A stretch of DNA of 64,000 nt, from NCBI RefSeq assembly GCF_022179065.1, contig NZ_BPQD01000008.1, positions 102,117-166,116 of the forward strand, read 5' to 3'. Source of the DNA: Methylobacterium adhaesivum (GTDB lineage: Bacteria; Pseudomonadota; Alphaproteobacteria; Rhizobiales; Beijerinckiaceae). This document shows positions 9,215-18,327 of the stretch, piece by piece; the stretch's first letter is position 1; each line of letters begins with the position of its first letter. Below the pieces are notes generated by a model, which saw only the letters and a list, made by a program, of their open reading frames with translations, was not told the DNA's origin and made no database searches. A program made the position numbers and the translations under genes.

Positions 9215-11788
9215 TCAGAAGCGCGAGCCGCCGGAGAACCGGAAGGCCTGGAGTTGGTCCTTGCCGACGCGGCCGAACCGTCCGTTGCCGAGGTCCACCT
9301 TCACGCCCTCATCTTTCGTCAGGGCGTAGGCGTAATCGAAGCGGATCGGGCCGAGCGGCGAGTTCCACAGGATCGATGCACCGATGGACGAGCGGATCAC
9401 CGCCTTGTCGTGGACGTTCACGCATTCCGGTTCGACGGCGATGGCGTTGGTGTTGAAGTTACACGCCCCACCGGGTGCAATGCCATTGATGAAGCCATCG
9501 CCGTTGACGTCGAACTGCCGACGGCCGTTGTAGCCGAACAGCGTACCGGCATCGGCGAAGACCGCGCCCTTCAGGCCGAGATCCCGCGGGATACCCCAAA
9601 TCGGGAACTGAACCTCGAGGGTACCGCCGACATAGGTGCTGCCGCCGACGGCGTTGGAGCGGCTGTCGGCGATACCGACGTCGCGCGGGCCGATACCGTT
9701 GGGAGCGAAGCCGCGGACGAGCGACGGTCCGAGGAAGAACTGGTCGGTGATCCGCAAGGGCTCATCGTTGAGCGCCGAGATGTGACCACCCTGCAACCGG
9801 ACGAAGCCGACGACGTCCTCGTAGAACTCCTTGTAGTACCGGGCATCGCCGGTGACGCGGAAGAACTTCGAGTCGCCGCCCAGACCCGCGATATCGGGCT
9901 TCAGCTCGGCATAGAGGCCGTTGCGGGGCAGGCCGATGTTGTCGAGGGTCGAGTAGGCGAGCGTCAGGCCGGCCAGCGACGTGAGCGTGTTGCCCTGCGA
10001 CCCCTTGAGGGCGATGGAGGCCTCGCCGTCATAGGCGCAGTTCGGGTAGGCCGCCTGACCGGCGACGCTCCGCCCACCGACGCTCTGGCTGAACGTACCC
10101 TCCGGATAGACCGCCGTGTAGCCCGGGATCGGGTTGGAGCAGTCGTTGTATGGCCGGCGGAGGGTGTTCGGGACCCGCAGTTCGGTGTTGTACAGCGAGT
10201 ACCGCAGCGTAACGCCGAATTCTTCGGTGATCGGCAGGCCGACGCGAAGCTGGCCGCCGTACACGGTGGTCTCGTAGCGCGAATAACGGGTCTGGTCGGA
10301 GTACTTGTAGAAGGCGTCGAAGCCGGCGGCGAGGCGATAGCCGAGGAAGTATGGCTCGGTGAACGAGAAGTCGACACCGCGGGCATACTGGCCGGCGGTT
10401 CCGGCGACGCGGACGTACTGGCCGCGGCCGAGGAAGTTCGACTCGGAGACCGAGACCTCGCCGATGATGCCGTCCTGGGTCGAGTAGCCACCGGCCACCG
10501 AGAATGACCCCGTGGGCTGATCCTCGACGTCGATGTTGATGATCACCCGGTCGGCGGCCGAACCCGGCTCGTTGGAGAAGCGGACCTTCTTGAAGAAGCC
10601 GAGGCCGTTCAGGCGACGCTCGGCCCGGTCCGTGAGCACGCGGTTGTAGGCGTCGCCCTCGGTGATATCGAGTTCGCGGCGGATGACGTAGTCGCGGGTG
10701 CGGGTGTTGCCGCGGATGTTGATGCGCTCGACGTAGACGCGCGGCCCATCTTCGACGACGAAGCCGAGGGCGACCGTGTGGGTCGCCGGATCGCGCTGAC
10801 CCGTGGGACGCACCTGGGCGAAGGGATAGCCCTGGCGGGCGACCTGATTGGTGACGCCGCTGAGGGTCCGTTCGACATCCTCGGCGTTGTAGACGTCGCC
10901 GACCTGGGCGCGGACCTCGCCGTCGAGGCCCCGGGCATCGAGGCCGGGTAGGCGCGAATCGATGGCGACGGCGCCGACCTTGTACTGCTGGCCTTCCTCG
11001 ACGATGACGTCGATGACCCAGCCGGCATCGGTTTCCGCCTCGACGTAGCGGGCATCGGCCTTCACGACGCGGAAGTCGGCGTAGCCGTTCTTGAGGTAGA
11101 AGCGCCGCACGAGGTCGAGGTCGTTGGTGATCCGGTCGGGATCGTAGACGTCCGAGGTCTTGATGAACGACAGGAAGTTCATCTCCGACGAGGACATGAG
11201 CTCCTTGAGCTTGGAATCGGAGTATGCCTGATTGCCGGTGAAGTTGATCGCCTTGATACCGGTCTTGTCGCCTTCCTCAATGACGTAGATCACGTCGAGG
11301 CGGCCGTTCGGCAGGTCGACGGTGCGGAAGCTCACCTTGGCGCTGCCGCGGCCCGACCGACGATAGATCTCGCGGATGCGCTGCAGATCGGCGGTGATGA
11401 TTCCCTGGTTGTAGGGCCCGCGCGCCTTGGCCTCGATCTCGGCTTCGAGGGTGGCCTTCTCGACCTTCTTGTTCCCCTCGAACACCACGCGGTTGATGAT
11501 GTTGTTCTCGCGGACGCTCACGACGGTGCTGCCGCCGCTGCGCGACACCTTCACGTCGGAGAACATGCCACTCGCCAGCAGGTTGCGGCGGGCTTCCTCG
11601 GGAGAACCGGAGGCCGTGCCGGTCACGTAGGACCGGATCGTATCGGAATCGACGCGCTTGTTGCCCTGGACGACGATCTGCTCGGCCTGCGCCGTGCCAC
11701 CGAGAACCAACCCTGCGGCTGTGGCGGCGACTAGGACGATGGTCTGCTCCGCCGACTTACGTCGGCGCTTCCCCGTCATCGACATCAT
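9215..11788 (-). CDS. bamA: Outer-membrane protein assembly factor BamA
   Basis: Central component of the BAM complex, which inserts beta-barrel proteins into the outer membrane. From the preferred ATG ([12 protein letters not shown]) the protein has 857 residues. A signal peptide (about residues 15-35, [18 protein letters not shown]) is followed by five POTRA domains to about residue 440 and a 16-strand Omp85 barrel ending in GGSRF with a C-terminal phenylalanine. The barrel holds the conserved RGF tripeptide ([12 protein letters not shown]). Extracellular loops carry cysteine pairs (NDCSNPI...PNCAYDG and GGACNF...PECVN), seen in other alphaproteobacterial homologues. It follows rseP after 296 bases and precedes lpxD. 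Confidence 0.97.
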   Translation of the reverse strand: MMSMTGKRRRKSAEQTIVLVAATAAGLVLGGTAQAEQIVVQGNKRVDSDTIRSYVTGTASGSPEEARRNLLASGMFSDVKVSRSGGSTVVSVRENNIINRVVFEGNKKVEKATLEAEIEAKARGPYNQGIITADLQRIREIYRRSGRGSAKVSFRTVDLPNGRLDVIYVIEEGDKTGIKAINFTGNQAYSDSKLKELMSSSEMNFLSFIKTSDVYDPDRITNDLDLVRRFYLKNGYADFRVVKADARYVEAETDAGWVIDVIVEEGQQYKVGAVAIDSRLPGLDARGLDGEVRAQVGDVYNAEDVERTLSGVTNQVARQGYPFAQVRPTGQRDPATHTVALGFVVEDGPRVYVERINIRGNTRTRDYVIRRELDITEGDAYNRVLTDRAERRLNGLGFFKKVRFSNEPGSAADRVIINIDVEDQPTGSFSVAGGYSTQDGIIGEVSVSESNFLGRGQYVRVAGTAGQYARGVDFSFTEPYFLGYRLAAGFDAFYKYSDQTRYSRYETTVYGGQLRVGLPITEEFGVTLRYSLYNTELRVPNTLRRPYNDCSNPIPGYTAVYPEGTFSQSVGGRSVAGQAAYPNCAYDGEASIALKGSQGNTLTSLAGLTLAYSTLDNIGLPRNGLYAELKPDIAGLGGDSKFFRVTGDARYYKEFYEDVVGFVRLQGGHISALNDEPLRITDQFFLGPSLVRGFAPNGIGPRDVGIADSRSNAVGGSTYVGGTLEVQFPIWGIPRDLGLKGAVFADAGTLFGYNGRRQFDVNGDGFINGIAPGGACNFNTNAIAVEPECVNVHDKAVIRSSIGASILWNSPLGPIRFDYAYALTKDEGVKVDLGNGRFGRVGKDQLQAFRFSGGSRF

Positions 11789-12018
11789 GTAATCGCCCGT
11801 CTCTTTTTTATCAGTACGGGTTCGCACCCGCGGACAGGCGCCGGTTATCCCGGTCATCCCGTCATCTGGTCCCAAGCTCAGCTTCTACCGAGTTTCCCGA
11901 TCGAAGCAAACGCCGCGGCGTTCTTCCCACTGGGGATTTCGGGGACACGTGGCCTTCCGGTCACGGACGGACGACCAGCATCGCTGAACATGGTTAAGAA
12001 AGCGTCTACGCGGGACGG

Positions 12019-12043
12019 CCGCGCGGCGGATACCGCCACGCGG
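12019..12043 (-). terminator. Strong hairpin in the rseP-bamA spacer
   Basis: An 11-bp stem with one wobble on the minus strand (CCGCGTGGCGG paired with CCGCCGCGCGG, loop TAT) lies 41 bases after the rseP stop. There is no U run behind it, but in such GC-rich genomes hairpins alone are common at transcript ends. The 296-base rseP-bamA spacer otherwise shows no gene and probably also contains the bamA promoter. Confidence 0.5.
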
Positions 12044-12084
12044 TGAGGGACTTGCGCTCATTCCGCCCCGTCATGCGACGGCGT

Positions 12085-13245
12085 TCAGGTGCCGCGGGAA
12101 CTCCAAGACGCACCGAGATTGAGGACATCGTTCCAGGCGGCGAACAGCATGAGGAACAGGACGAGGGCCAGCCCGATCCGGAAGCCGATCTCCTGCGTAC
12201 GCTCGCTCAAGGGCCTGCCGCGAACGGCCTCGAGGGCATAGAACAACAGGTGTCCCCCATCGAGCAGCGGCACCGGGAACAGGTTCAGGAGCCCGATGGA
12301 CACGGAGAGAAGCGCGATCAGGCCAATCAGGCCGCCGGCGCCGCCGACCTTGGCGACTTCCCCCGAGACCCGGGCGATGCCGATGGGCCCGGACAGCTGG
12401 TCGGCGGATTCCCGACCGGTCACGAGCTTGCCGATATAGTCCATGGTGCGGTCGACGACGAAGTAGGTTTCGTACAGGCCGTGTCCGACCGACTGCACGA
12501 GGCCGTACTGGACGAGCTTGGCCTCGCGCCCCTCGGGGCTCCGGATCCCGAGGCGACCGAAGCGGTGGCGGCCGAACGGCGTCCGCTCCTCCACGCCATC
12601 GGGAATCGCGGTGAGAATCTTGGTCTCCCCGGCGCGCTCCACGGTGATGGCGAGGCTGGACCCGGCGCTCGTGGTGACTGCGCGCTGCATATCGTTGAAG
12701 TTATTCACCTTCGCGCCGTCGATGGCACGGATGATGTCGCCTTGCTGGAAGCCGGCGCGCTCGGCGGCGCTGCCCGGCAGGACCGCCTCGACGCGAGCGG
12801 GGATCTCGTAGCGACCGCCGAAATAGATCGCCCCGGAGAACAGCACGATGGCAAGGAGGAAGTTGGCGACGGGGCCGGCGACGACGATGGCCGCACGCTT
12901 GGCCAGGGGCTGCGTCGCGAAGCTCGTCGCACGCTCCTGCGGGGTCATCCGGGCGACGGCCTCCGAGTCCGGCACGCTGGCGCCGTTGGCGTCGCCATGA
13001 AACTTGACGTAGCCGCCGAGCGGCACCGCCGAGAGTTTCCAGCGGGTGCCGTGACGATCGTTGAATCCGAAGAGTTCCGGGCCGAACCCGAGGGAGAAGG
13101 CGTGGACGCCGACCCCGCACCAGCGGCCGACGAGGAAATGCCCCATTTCGTGCACGAACACCACGACGCTGAGGACGATCAGGAACGGGATCGCGTTGCC
13201 GAAGAAGCCGGCGGCCGTCCCGCCCATCGCTGTTAGAAAGTCCAT
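12085..13245 (-). CDS. rseP: Site-2 protease RseP (RIP metalloprotease)
   Basis: Inner-membrane zinc protease that cleaves membrane-anchored anti-sigma factors and signal peptide remnants. The protein has 386 residues. The zinc motif HEMGH is at residues 32-36 within the first membrane helix, a PDZ domain spans about 125-210 (PGSAAERAGFQQGDIIRAIDG) and the third zinc ligand is in NLFPVPLLDGGHLLF near residue 325. Only one PDZ domain is apparent, against two in E. coli RseP (about 450 residues), which is usual for alphaproteobacteria. It opens the bamA-lpxD group and is separated from dxr, its common upstream neighbour, by the efflux insertion. Confidence 0.95.
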   Translation of the reverse strand: MDFLTAMGGTAAGFFGNAIPFLIVLSVVVFVHEMGHFLVGRWCGVGVHAFSLGFGPELFGFNDRHGTRWKLSAVPLGGYVKFHGDANGASVPDSEAVARMTPQERATSFATQPLAKRAAIVVAGPVANFLLAIVLFSGAIYFGGRYEIPARVEAVLPGSAAERAGFQQGDIIRAIDGAKVNNFNDMQRAVTTSAGSSLAITVERAGETKILTAIPDGVEERTPFGRHRFGRLGIRSPEGREAKLVQYGLVQSVGHGLYETYFVVDRTMDYIGKLVTGRESADQLSGPIGIARVSGEVAKVGGAGGLIGLIALLSVSIGLLNLFPVPLLDGGHLLFYALEAVRGRPLSERTQEIGFRIGLALVLFLMLFAAWNDVLNLGASWSSRGT

Positions 13246-13406
13246 CGTCGATCCTCGCGGCGGCGCACCGGCCCACCCACTCGCCTTAGCAGATCGGAAC
13301 CCCGGCCGGCGAAAGCAAATCCGTCAGGATGGTTGTGCCGCCGCATGGAGGCAAAGACCAGACGGAAACCCGGCTTTCCTGCGATCGCGGTAAAGACCCG
13401 ACTCGC

Positions 13407-14984
13407 CTAGTGGCCGCCGCCACCGGCCAAAGCGGCACGCGGTCGGCGGATGAAGGGCACGGCGCACGCCATGAGCAGGAACAGTCCCGTCAACACCAGG
13501 AACACGTCGGTGAAGCTCATCACCAGCCCCTGGATGCGGACGGTGTTCATCATCGCCTTGAGGGCCATGGCATCGGGGTCGCCGCCCAGTCCCTCGAAGC
13601 CCCGGCGCATCATCTGGAGACGTTCCAGCACGGCGGTGTTGGTCCAAGTGAAGCGCTCGTGCAGTCGGGCAAGGTGGAGGTCCCAGCGGTCGTTCAGCAC
13701 GGTGTTGATGAGGGCGAGGCCGACAGCCCCGCCGAGGTTGCGCGTCAGGTTGTAGAGGCCCGACGCATTCTTCATCCGGGCGGGCGGCAGGGTGCCGAGC
13801 GCGATGTTGTTGATGGGGATCATGCACAGCATCAGCGAGCAGCCGCGCAGGATCTGCGGCACAAGCAGCTCGCCGAAATCCCAATCCTTGGTCAGGCCGG
13901 TGACGAGCCAGGTGCCGGCGGCGAAGCCGACGAAGCCGAGCCCCATGGGGATGCGCGGATCGACCTTGCCGAGGAAGCGGCCGGCGATGGGGGCGGTGGC
14001 GAACATGCACAGGCCGGAGATGAACATGGTCTCGCCGATTTGCAGGGCCGAATAGCCGCGCACCCGCCCGAGATAGACCGGATAAAGGTAGGTCAGGCCG
14101 TAGAGCCCGATGCCGAGGACGAAGCTGAACAGGCAGCCGGCGGCGAAGTTGCGGTCGGAGAAGGCACGCAGATCGACGATGGGTTCCCGCGCCGTGAACG
14201 CGCGCCAGAAGAAGGCCGGACCGGCGACGGCGCAGACCACGGCGCAGGCGAGAACCGCCTCATCGGCGAGCCAATCGTGGTTCGGCCCCTCCTCCAGCAC
14301 GTATTCGAGGCAGCCGAGCATCAGCGCCATGAACACGAGGCCGTACCAGTCGAAGCGGCGGAACAGGGCGAGGTTCGGCTCGTCGAAATCGACCAGCCAG
14401 TAGGTCGAGGCCGTCACCACGATGCCCGGTACCACGTTAATGAGAAACAGCCAGTGCCAGTCGAACAGATCGGTGAGGTAGCCGCCAACCGTTGGGCCGA
14501 TGGTGGGGGCGAGGGTCGCGACAAGACCGATCATCGGCGACACGATGGAGCGCTTCGAGGGCGGGAAGATCGTGAAGGCCGAGGCGAACACCGTCGGGAT
14601 CATGCCGCCGCCGATGAAGCCCTGCAGCGCACGCCAGACGATCATCTGGTTGATGCTGGTGGAGGTGGCGCACATCAGGCTCATCAAGGTGAAGCCCCCG
14701 GCCGAGATCACGAACATCCACCGGGTCGAAAGCACCCGCGACAGGAAGCCCGACAGGGGAATCGCGATCACCTCGGCGATGAGGTAACTCGTCTGCACCC
14801 ACGGGATCTCGTCGCCCGAGGCCGAGAGGCCGGCCTGGATCTCGGCCAGCGACGCCGACACGATCTGGATATCGAGGATGGCCATGAACATCCCGAACAC
14901 CATGCAGACGAACGCCACCATACGGCGGCGGTCGAGGGGCGGTTCGGCGGCGGGCGCGGCGGCGCCTGCGACGGTGGCGGCCAT
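13407..14984 (-). CDS. emrB: EmrB-type MFS drug exporter (DHA2 family, 14 membrane helices)
   Basis: Proton-driven exporter of the DHA2 family, 525 residues. Hydrophobicity suggests 14 membrane helices. Visible motifs: the DHA2 helix 1 pattern MFMAILDIQIVSASLAEIQ, WVQTSYLIAEVIAIPLSGFLS, motif A-like region around STRWMF and the antiporter motif C region (GLVATLAPTIGPTVGGYL). It works with the adjacent membrane-fusion protein, whose stop is 8 bases upstream, so the two form an operon. The substrate is unknown. The pair lies between dxr and rseP, genes normally next to each other, indicating an insertion. Regulation is presumably by the divergent TetR protein. Confidence 0.93.
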   Translation of the reverse strand: MAATVAGAAAPAAEPPLDRRRMVAFVCMVFGMFMAILDIQIVSASLAEIQAGLSASGDEIPWVQTSYLIAEVIAIPLSGFLSRVLSTRWMFVISAGGFTLMSLMCATSTSINQMIVWRALQGFIGGGMIPTVFASAFTIFPPSKRSIVSPMIGLVATLAPTIGPTVGGYLTDLFDWHWLFLINVVPGIVVTASTYWLVDFDEPNLALFRRFDWYGLVFMALMLGCLEYVLEEGPNHDWLADEAVLACAVVCAVAGPAFFWRAFTAREPIVDLRAFSDRNFAAGCLFSFVLGIGLYGLTYLYPVYLGRVRGYSALQIGETMFISGLCMFATAPIAGRFLGKVDPRIPMGLGFVGFAAGTWLVTGLTKDWDFGELLVPQILRGCSLMLCMIPINNIALGTLPPARMKNASGLYNLTRNLGGAVGLALINTVLNDRWDLHLARLHERFTWTNTAVLERLQMMRRGFEGLGGDPDAMALKAMMNTVRIQGLVMSFTDVFLVLTGLFLLMACAVPFIRRPRAALAGGGGH

Positions 14985-14992
14985 GGCGGCGC

Positions 14993-16201
14993 CTACGGCC
15001 GCATCGCGGCGGTTCGCGTCACCGCGTCTCGGGTATCGACCCGGACGGTGACGGAGAGGCCGGGCCGCAGCAACCCTTCACGGGCGACGTCCTCCGGAAC
15101 GTGCACGCGCACGGGTAGGCGCTGCACGATCTTGGTGAAGTTGCCCGTGGCATTATCGGGCGGCAGGAGGCTGAACACCGATCCGGAGGCGGGCGACAGG
15201 GATTCCACCGACCCGACGATGTCGCGGCCCGGATAAGCGTCGACGGCGATGTGGACGCGTTGGCCCGGCCGCATCTGCTCGACCTGGGTTTCCTTGAAGT
15301 TGGCGTCGATCCGCACGCTCTGAAGCGGCACCAGGGCGGCGATGCGCGAGCCCGGCGACACGTAGGCGCCCGCCTCGACGGCCTTGTTGCCGATCACGCC
15401 GTCGAACGGCGCATGTACGATGGTGAAGGCGAGGTCGCGGGCGGCGCGCCGCTCAGCCGTGCGCAACTCGGCGGCGAGGCCCTCGGCCTCCGTGCGCTGC
15501 GCCCGCAGGACTTCGACCTGCGCCTTCATGGCGACGAGGGACGCCTCGGCGCCCTTCTCGGCGGCCTGGGTGCGGTCGCGGTCGGCTCGGGCCTGCTCCA
15601 TGCGGGCCTTGGCGACGAAATCCACCTTCTCGAGCTGCTGCTGGCGCACGTAGTCGGCGGCGGCCCGCACGGAATCGGCGCGGGCGGCGTCGATCTGCGC
15701 CGCACTCTGCAGGAGCTGAGCCTGGGCCGCCTCGATCTGCCGCCCGATGCGGGCGATGGTGGCCTCCTGGGTGACGAGCTTGTCGTGCGCCGCGTCCTGC
15801 GCGAGGCGGTAATCGCCGTCGTCGATGCGGGCGATCACGTCGCCGGCCCTCACTGCCTGGCCATTCACCACGGGCACCGCCGCAAGGTAACCGGGCACCT
15901 TGGCGGCGAGCACGGAGATGTCGGCCTGAACGTAGGCATCGTCGGTGGAGACGAAGAAGCGCCCGACCGTCCACCACTCGTGGGCCTTGAGGCCGCCCCC
16001 GACGAGGATCGCCAAGGCGAGGGTCGCGAGAATCACCCGACGCACCCGCTTGCGCGGCGACTTCACCAGCTGTGCCTCCCCCGGGGGCGCGACGTTCGCC
16101 GACGGCGGTGTGGCAGCCTGGCGCGAAGCTGACGGTGCTTCGGACGCGGATGGATCGACCGTCGATGGATCGTCGCGGTCGCCGGACTCGCGCAGGGTCA
16201 T
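14993..16201 (-). CDS. emrA: EmrA/HlyD-family membrane-fusion protein
   Basis: Periplasmic adaptor of 402 residues that couples the EmrB-like exporter to an outer-membrane channel. A cytoplasmic basic segment (KSPRKRVRRV, about residues 47-56) precedes one membrane helix (about 57-75, ILATLALAILVGGGLKAHEW). Then come the barrel/lipoyl half (TDDAYVQADISVLAAKVPGY), an alpha-helical hairpin (about 150-260) and the second lipoyl half (AVEAGAYVSPGSRIAALVP). TDDAYVQAD is the hallmark of EmrA proteins. Two copies of a perfect palindrome stand immediately upstream, one of them only about 22 bases from the start codon. No TolC-like gene is in the window, so the channel must be encoded elsewhere. Confidence 0.93.
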   Translation of the reverse strand: MTLRESGDRDDPSTVDPSASEAPSASRQAATPPSANVAPPGEAQLVKSPRKRVRRVILATLALAILVGGGLKAHEWWTVGRFFVSTDDAYVQADISVLAAKVPGYLAAVPVVNGQAVRAGDVIARIDDGDYRLAQDAAHDKLVTQEATIARIGRQIEAAQAQLLQSAAQIDAARADSVRAAADYVRQQQLEKVDFVAKARMEQARADRDRTQAAEKGAEASLVAMKAQVEVLRAQRTEAEGLAAELRTAERRAARDLAFTIVHAPFDGVIGNKAVEAGAYVSPGSRIAALVPLQSVRIDANFKETQVEQMRPGQRVHIAVDAYPGRDIVGSVESLSPASGSVFSLLPPDNATGNFTKIVQRLPVRVHVPEDVAREGLLRPGLSVTVRVDTRDAVTRTAAMRP

Positions 16202-16222
16202 CAGTACCCATCCTACCAGAAG

Positions 16223-16245
16223 ATTGACCGAACCGTTCGGTCAAT
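16223..16245. promoter_or_regulatory. Palindromic operator 1 for the TetR regulator
   Basis: TTGACCGAAC-C-GTTCGGTCAA is a perfect 10+1+10 inverted repeat, extended by one A-T pair on each side. It lies 22 bases before the emrA start. Size and symmetry fit a TetR-family operator and the position fits direct repression of emrAB. Confidence 0.85.
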
Positions 16246-16288
16246 ACCCGAGGGCATCTTGAGCAGCGCCCGGAGATTCGGTAGGTAA

Positions 16289-16310
16289 ATTGACCGAACG
16301 GTTCGGTCAA
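16289..16310. promoter_or_regulatory. Palindromic operator 2 for the TetR regulator
   Basis: TTGACCGAAC-G-GTTCGGTCAA (16290-16310) differs from operator 1 only at the central base. The two are 66 bases apart centre to centre and this one ends 16 bases before the tetR start. It would give autorepression and, with operator 1, control both divergent transcripts. Confidence 0.85.
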
Positions 16311-16326
16311 GACAGCGGACGGCACG

Positions 16327-16995
16327 ATGGTGAACGGGGTGAAGGCGACGGGTGCGCGCAGCGCCGAGGTGGATGGACCGGGCGCCCGGGCGCCCGAGAC
16401 CGACAAACGCCGGCAGATTCTCGAAGGCGCTCGCACGGTTTTTCTGACAGCGGGCTTCGACGGGGCGAGCATGGGTGAGATCGCCCGCGTGGCCGGCGTC
16501 TCGAAGGGCACGCTCTATGTCTATTTCGACAGCAAGGAGGGGCTGTTCGAGGCTTTGACCACCGCCGAGCGTCAGGGGCTAGCCGAGGCCCTGTTCCGGC
16601 TCGATGCCGACGATCCCGATGTGGCCGGGGTCCTCGCCCGTCTCGGACACAGCTATCTCACCGAGTTGTCGCGCCCCGATCAGGTGGCGGTGATCCGGAT
16701 GGTGATCGGGGCGACGGAGAAGTTCCCCCGCTTCGGCCAGGCCTTCTACGAGGCCGGCCCGGTCAAGGGTGTCACGCGCCTCACCGCCTATCTTTCGGCC
16801 CAAGTGGCAGCGGGGCGCCTCGTGGCCGCCGACACCGAACTCGCGGCGATGCACTTCCTGCACCTGTGTCAGGCCGGACTTCTCACCCGTCTGCTGTTCG
16901 CGGTGGGCGAGGCGGTGACGGAGCAGGCCATCGCCCATCGGGTGGACGAGGCGGTGCGCGTGTTCCTCGCGGGCTACGGGCCGAAGGATCGATAA
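16327..16995 (+). CDS. TetR/AcrR-family repressor of the emrAB operon
   Basis: Regulator of 222 residues. The N-terminal helix-turn-helix (about residues 25-70) is clear: RRQILEGARTVFLTAGFDGASMGEIARVAGVSKGTLYVYFDSKEGLFEA in short pieces, with the family core VSKGTLYVYF. The C-terminal ligand-binding part resembles the AefR-like/TetR_C group of efflux regulators (FPRFGQAFYEAGP). It is divergent from emrAB, with two perfect palindromes in the shared 125-base promoter region, the classic arrangement of a local repressor. A leader of about 22 residues precedes the DNA-binding domain; the ATG used follows operator 2 closely, so an unusually short leader or a leaderless-like mRNA is possible. Confidence 0.92.
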   Translation: MVNGVKATGARSAEVDGPGARAPETDKRRQILEGARTVFLTAGFDGASMGEIARVAGVSKGTLYVYFDSKEGLFEALTTAERQGLAEALFRLDADDPDVAGVLARLGHSYLTELSRPDQVAVIRMVIGATEKFPRFGQAFYEAGPVKGVTRLTAYLSAQVAAGRLVAADTELAAMHFLHLCQAGLLTRLLFAVGEAVTEQAIAHRVDEAVRVFLAGYGPKDR

Positions 16996-17030
16996 CGTCC
17001 CACCGTAGGTGAAGCCTTATGGCCCCGGGA

Positions 17031-17094
17031 TTCCGACGGGATCATCCCTTCGGCGGGTGTCGGGCAGAGCCCGACGGTTTCCCAGGGCTCTGCC
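17031..17094. repeat. Dispersed intergenic repeat, copy 1
   Basis: A 39-base block (17038-17076, starting GGGATCATCCCTTCGGCGGG) is identical to 59972-60010. A shorter matching block follows (CCCAGGGCTCTGCC at 17081-17094). It contains small inverted repeats (GGGATCATCCC; CGGGCAGAGCCCG). It lies in the tetR-dxr spacer, at the edge of the efflux insertion. Confidence 0.85.
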
Positions 17095-17150
17095 TTCGCG
17101 GCCCGGTCTTCAACGAATGCCGGCGGTCCCCGGGAAGGTACCGCGCGTGC

Positions 17151-18314
17151 TCAGGCGGCCAGGGCCTGGCTGCTCCAGGCACGAACCTCGGCGTCGATGG
17201 CCAGGGCCTCGTCGACATCGGCCGGGGCCTGCCGGTGGATACCGGCGAAATGGGTGCAGGCGCGCTCGACGAGGTCGCTGATCCCGTAGAAGCCGATGGC
17301 GCCCCGGATGAAGGCGGCCACGGCGATCTCGTTGGCGGCGTTCATCACCGTGGGGGCGGCGCCGCCATCGCGCAACGCCGCCCTGGCGAGCCGCAGGCAC
17401 GGGAAGCGCGCCTCGTCCACGGCCTCGAAGGTGAGGCTGCCCACCGCCGCGAGGTCCAGCACGCGACCGCGCGCGATGGTGAGGCGCTCGCCCAAACCGA
17501 GGCAATGCGCGATGGGCACGCGCATGTCGGGCATGGCGAGGCCCGCCGTCACGGCGCCGTCGCGCCAGGTGACGAGGCCGTGGATGATGGATTGCGGATG
17601 CACGATGGCGTCGAGGCGGTCGGCCTCGAGGCCGAACAGGTGGTGCGCCTCGATGAGTTCGAGGCCCTTGTTCATGAGCGAGGCCGAATCGATGTTGATC
17701 TTCATGCCCATGGACCATGTCGGATGGGCGGCGGCGTCCTCGGGCGAGGCGGCGGCGATGCGCTCGGCGGTCCAGGTGCGGAACGGGCCGCCGGAGGCCG
17801 TGATCGTCATGGTGGCGACGTCCGCGACCTTGCCGTCGCCCAGGGCCTGCGCGAGGGCGTTGTGCTCGGAATCCACCGGCAGCAGGGTGGCCCCGTAGCG
17901 CTTGGCGTCGCGCATGAAGGCGTCGCCGGCGCAGACGAGGCTCTCCTTGTTGGCGAGCGCCACCGTGCGGCCGAGACGCAGGGCCGCGTGGGTCGGACGC
18001 AGGCCGGCGGCACCGCTGACGGCGGCCATGACGATGTCGGCGTCGCGGGCGACGGCCTCGAGGACGGCGCTCTCGCCCGCCCCGTTGGGAATGCCGGTGC
18101 CGGAGAGAAGGTCCTTCAGGGCGGCGCCCTGCGAAGCGTCGGCCAGGGCGACGAAATCGGCGCCGATCTCACGCGCGAGCTTGGCGATGGCCTCGGCGTC
18201 GCGGCCGCCGACCAGGGCGCCGGTGCGGAAACGCTCCGGATGCTGGGCGAGGAGGTCCGTGGTGGACCGGCCGATGGAGCCGGTGGCGCCCAGGATGGAA
18301 ACGGTGAGACTCAA
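17151..18314 (-). CDS. dxr: 1-deoxy-D-xylulose 5-phosphate reductoisomerase
   Basis: NADPH- and metal-dependent enzyme that forms 2-C-methyl-D-erythritol 4-phosphate, the committed step of the MEP isoprenoid pathway. From the TTG at the stated start (LSLTVSILGATGSIGRST) it has 387 residues, the family norm. An AAGGA ribosome site lies 8 bases ahead. The N-terminal NADPH motif GATGSIG is at residues 9-15; the catalytic domain shows LLPVDSEHNA, TASGGPFRTW and the loop histidine region in AHPTWSMGMKINIDSASLMNKGLE. It is 13 bases after cdsA. It supplies isoprenyl units to UppS two genes upstream in the same transcript. Confidence 0.97.
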   Translation of the reverse strand: MSLTVSILGATGSIGRSTTDLLAQHPERFRTGALVGGRDAEAIAKLAREIGADFVALADASQGAALKDLLSGTGIPNGAGESAVLEAVARDADIVMAAVSGAAGLRPTHAALRLGRTVALANKESLVCAGDAFMRDAKRYGATLLPVDSEHNALAQALGDGKVADVATMTITASGGPFRTWTAERIAAASPEDAAAHPTWSMGMKINIDSASLMNKGLELIEAHHLFGLEADRLDAIVHPQSIIHGLVTWRDGAVTAGLAMPDMRVPIAHCLGLGERLTIARGRVLDLAAVGSLTFEAVDEARFPCLRLARAALRDGGAAPTVMNAANEIAVAAFIRGAIGFYGISDLVERACTHFAGIHRQAPADVDEALAIDAEVRAWSSQALAA

Positions 18315-18327
18315 CGGAGACGTTCCT

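Noticed and set aside
9059-10507. 482-codon plus-strand frame opposite bamA
   Set aside because: Shadow of the BamA barrel region; no ribosome site, no domain signature.
13329-15236. 635-codon plus-strand open frame opposite emrB
   Set aside because: Low-complexity His/Glu/Ala/Gly-rich translation without domains; the opposite strand encodes a well-formed DHA2 transporter.
13407-16995. Mobile element carrying the efflux genes
   Set aside because: No transposase, integrase, terminal inverted repeats or target duplication was seen at the borders; only an insertion by comparison with the usual gene order is supported.
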